Positions 62,986 through 64,000 of a stretch of 64,000 nucleotides of DNA are shown here, one piece after another. The notes below the pieces were generated by a model. The model did not search any database. It was not told where the DNA came from and was given only the letters and a program-made list of their open reading frames with translations. The position numbers and the translations under genes are program-made. Each line of letters begins with the position of its first letter. The stretch's first letter is position 1. Source of the DNA: Paenibacillus sp. JNUCC32 (GTDB lineage Bacteria > Bacillota > Bacilli > Paenibacillales > Paenibacillaceae); NCBI RefSeq assembly GCF_014863545.1, contig NZ_CP062260.1, positions 5,411,501 through 5,475,500 on the forward strand, given 5' to 3'.

Positions 62986-64000
62986 TTACTTCCACTCTTT
63001 CAGCTTCAGCTCAAACTCAGGAAATCCATAGGCATAGGCGGTGTATTCATAAAGCTGGAAGTACAGCACCGCCGCGTTATCCTTCACATAGAAGTCGGCA
63101 TCGGCAGGCACTCCCTCAAAACCGCCGAGGTAACCTCCCTCTTTCTTCATCTTGCTCAGCACAAGGTTGTTCAGCTTCTGCTTGTTCTTGCCCTGCATGT
63201 TGATGAAATCGCCCAGCTTCATTTGCTTGCCGTCCTTCAAGGAGAACGTGAAGCTTTTACGGAAGGTCATGCCATGGGCACCGCCGGTGTACGAATAATC
63301 ATACGCCGTAATGCTCAGGATGTCGTTCTGGTTGTAATGGACCACGAAGTCACCGCTGAATTCGTAAGGGAAACTGGATTCCGACGGCGGGAATTCCTCG
63401 GCGTTTCCTTCCGCGCCGGTGATTACGCCGGACGCATTTTCTTTCAACACTTTGTTGATTTCGGCTTGGACCTCCGCATTATCGAGTCCGCTGATTACAG
63501 GATAATTCACAACAGCGTCTACGCCCTGAATATTCTTCTTGAGCGCAACCGATTTAATGGTAATGTCATTCAGCTTCTTCTGTGTCATGCTCAGTGTTTT
63601 CAAGGAAGGATTCCATTGTCCCTGAACGCCCATGTATTCGCTGATCGTTTTGAACGGCAGATACAGACGTCCATTGATGATCTGTCCGCCAGGCTCGCCG
63701 GCATACGAACCGTTCACCAGAATGCCGATTTCGCTTGCAGCATACACGGCGGCGCTCAGCTTGTTATAGCCGTTACCCAGTGTATACGTGCGTTTTTTGG
63801 AATCATATTTAAGAGGCATCCCCAGACCATCCCGCAAAGCTGTCGCTGGCACATAAGTTACCCCATGCAGCACTAGACCTTTTTGTGACAAGGTTTTGCC
63901 GTTCCATTTCAGTACAACTTCATTTTTCGACGTTTTTTGGCTGGCGGAAACGGGTGCCTTAGCGGCGCTTGCATCGATGACCTGTCCGCTCAAACCAAGA
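62986..64000 (-). CDS. Copper-amine-oxidase-like N-terminal domain plus DUF3298 protein (5' end outside the window)
   Basis: At least 335 residues are visible and the frame stays open to the window edge, so the start and signal peptide lie outside. Residues about 25-135 form two copper-amine-oxidase-like repeat units (LKWNGKTLSQKGLVLHGVTYVPATALRDGLG; IINGRLYLPFKTISEYMG), common in Paenibacillus surface proteins and not enzymatic. The last 190 residues are a DUF4163/DUF3298 (RsiV-like) domain with YDYSYTGGAHGMTF and FTFSLKDGKQMKLGDFI. It is probably an exported, wall- or membrane-associated protein. A lysozyme-binding role as for RsiV is possible but not shown. Confidence 0.82.
   Translation of the reverse strand, partial: LGLSGQVIDASAAKAPVSASQKTSKNEVVLKWNGKTLSQKGLVLHGVTYVPATALRDGLGMPLKYDSKKRTYTLGNGYNKLSAAVYAASEIGILVNGSYAGEPGGQIINGRLYLPFKTISEYMGVQGQWNPSLKTLSMTQKKLNDITIKSVALKKNIQGVDAVVNYPVISGLDNAEVQAEINKVLKENASGVITGAEGNAEEFPPSESSFPYEFSGDFVVHYNQNDILSITAYDYSYTGGAHGMTFRKSFTFSLKDGKQMKLGDFINMQGKNKQKLNNLVLSKMKKEGGYLGGFEGVPADADFYVKDNAAVLYFQLYEYTAYAYGFPEFELKLKEWK

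Overview
The window looks like chromosome of a Paenibacillus-type Bacillota bacterium. The reasons are the moderate GC content, strong AGGAGG-type ribosome binding sites, many LplBC-type sugar ABC systems with YesMN-type two-component regulators, S-layer-homology (SLH) proteins, a T-box metG, and the cggR-gap-pgk-tpiA-gpmI-eno cluster next to a CtsR-controlled clpP. No rRNA, transposase, prophage or CRISPR array was found. Species assignment is inference only.

Layout. 0-4.6 kb: an ABC uptake operon (ATPase, fused permease, binding protein) divergent from a DeoR regulator. 4.9-9.4 kb: a nucleotidyltransferase, a GNAT acetyltransferase, an unusual ArsR-type helix-turn-helix fused to a GyrB-like ATPase domain behind a 36-bp palindrome, and an alpha/beta hydrolase. 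9.4-10.7 kb: two families of tandem non-coding repeats. 10.7-14.3 kb: metG with a Met-specific T-box, a region-4-only sigma-like gene, an unannotated 58-aa gene and a divergent ArsR-type regulator with clear dyad operators. 14.7-20.9 kb: a LacI-controlled GH30 glycosidase/ABC operon. 21.1-27.4 kb: a coupled cassette of a TerB_N/TerB_C protein, a BrxD-like ATPase, an Lhr/BrxHI-like helicase and a phosphotransferase-fold kinase. This resembles the helicase/ATPase pair of type 2 BREX without its methylase or PglZ, and is the best candidate for an under-described system here.

27.5-31.1 kb: an M50-like membrane peptidase and a large SLH protein. 31.3-35.1 kb: a GH2 glycosidase divergent from an ArsR-type regulator with a large C-terminal domain. 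35.3-38.4 kb: Fur-controlled siderophore uptake genes without an ATPase. 38.7-42.8 kb: a small HhH protein, an ArsR regulator paired with an Old Yellow Enzyme, aroC and a LysR regulator. 43-51.5 kb: a YesMN-type two-component system controlling a sugar ABC transporter and a large FAD oxidoreductase. 51.8-53.6 kb: an SCP/CAP-SLH surface protein. 53.7-54.2 kb: a duplicated hairpin-repeat region.

54.2-61.5 kb: the lower-glycolysis operon under CggR, whose operator and promoter are readable. 61.7 kb: tRNA-Arg(CCG). 61.8-62.5 kb: clpP with a perfect CtsR box. The window ends inside a copper-amine-oxidase-like/DUF3298 envelope protein. A family of nested hairpin elements with compensating arm changes occurs at about 54.0 and 62.6 kb, with a divergent relative at 1.1 kb.
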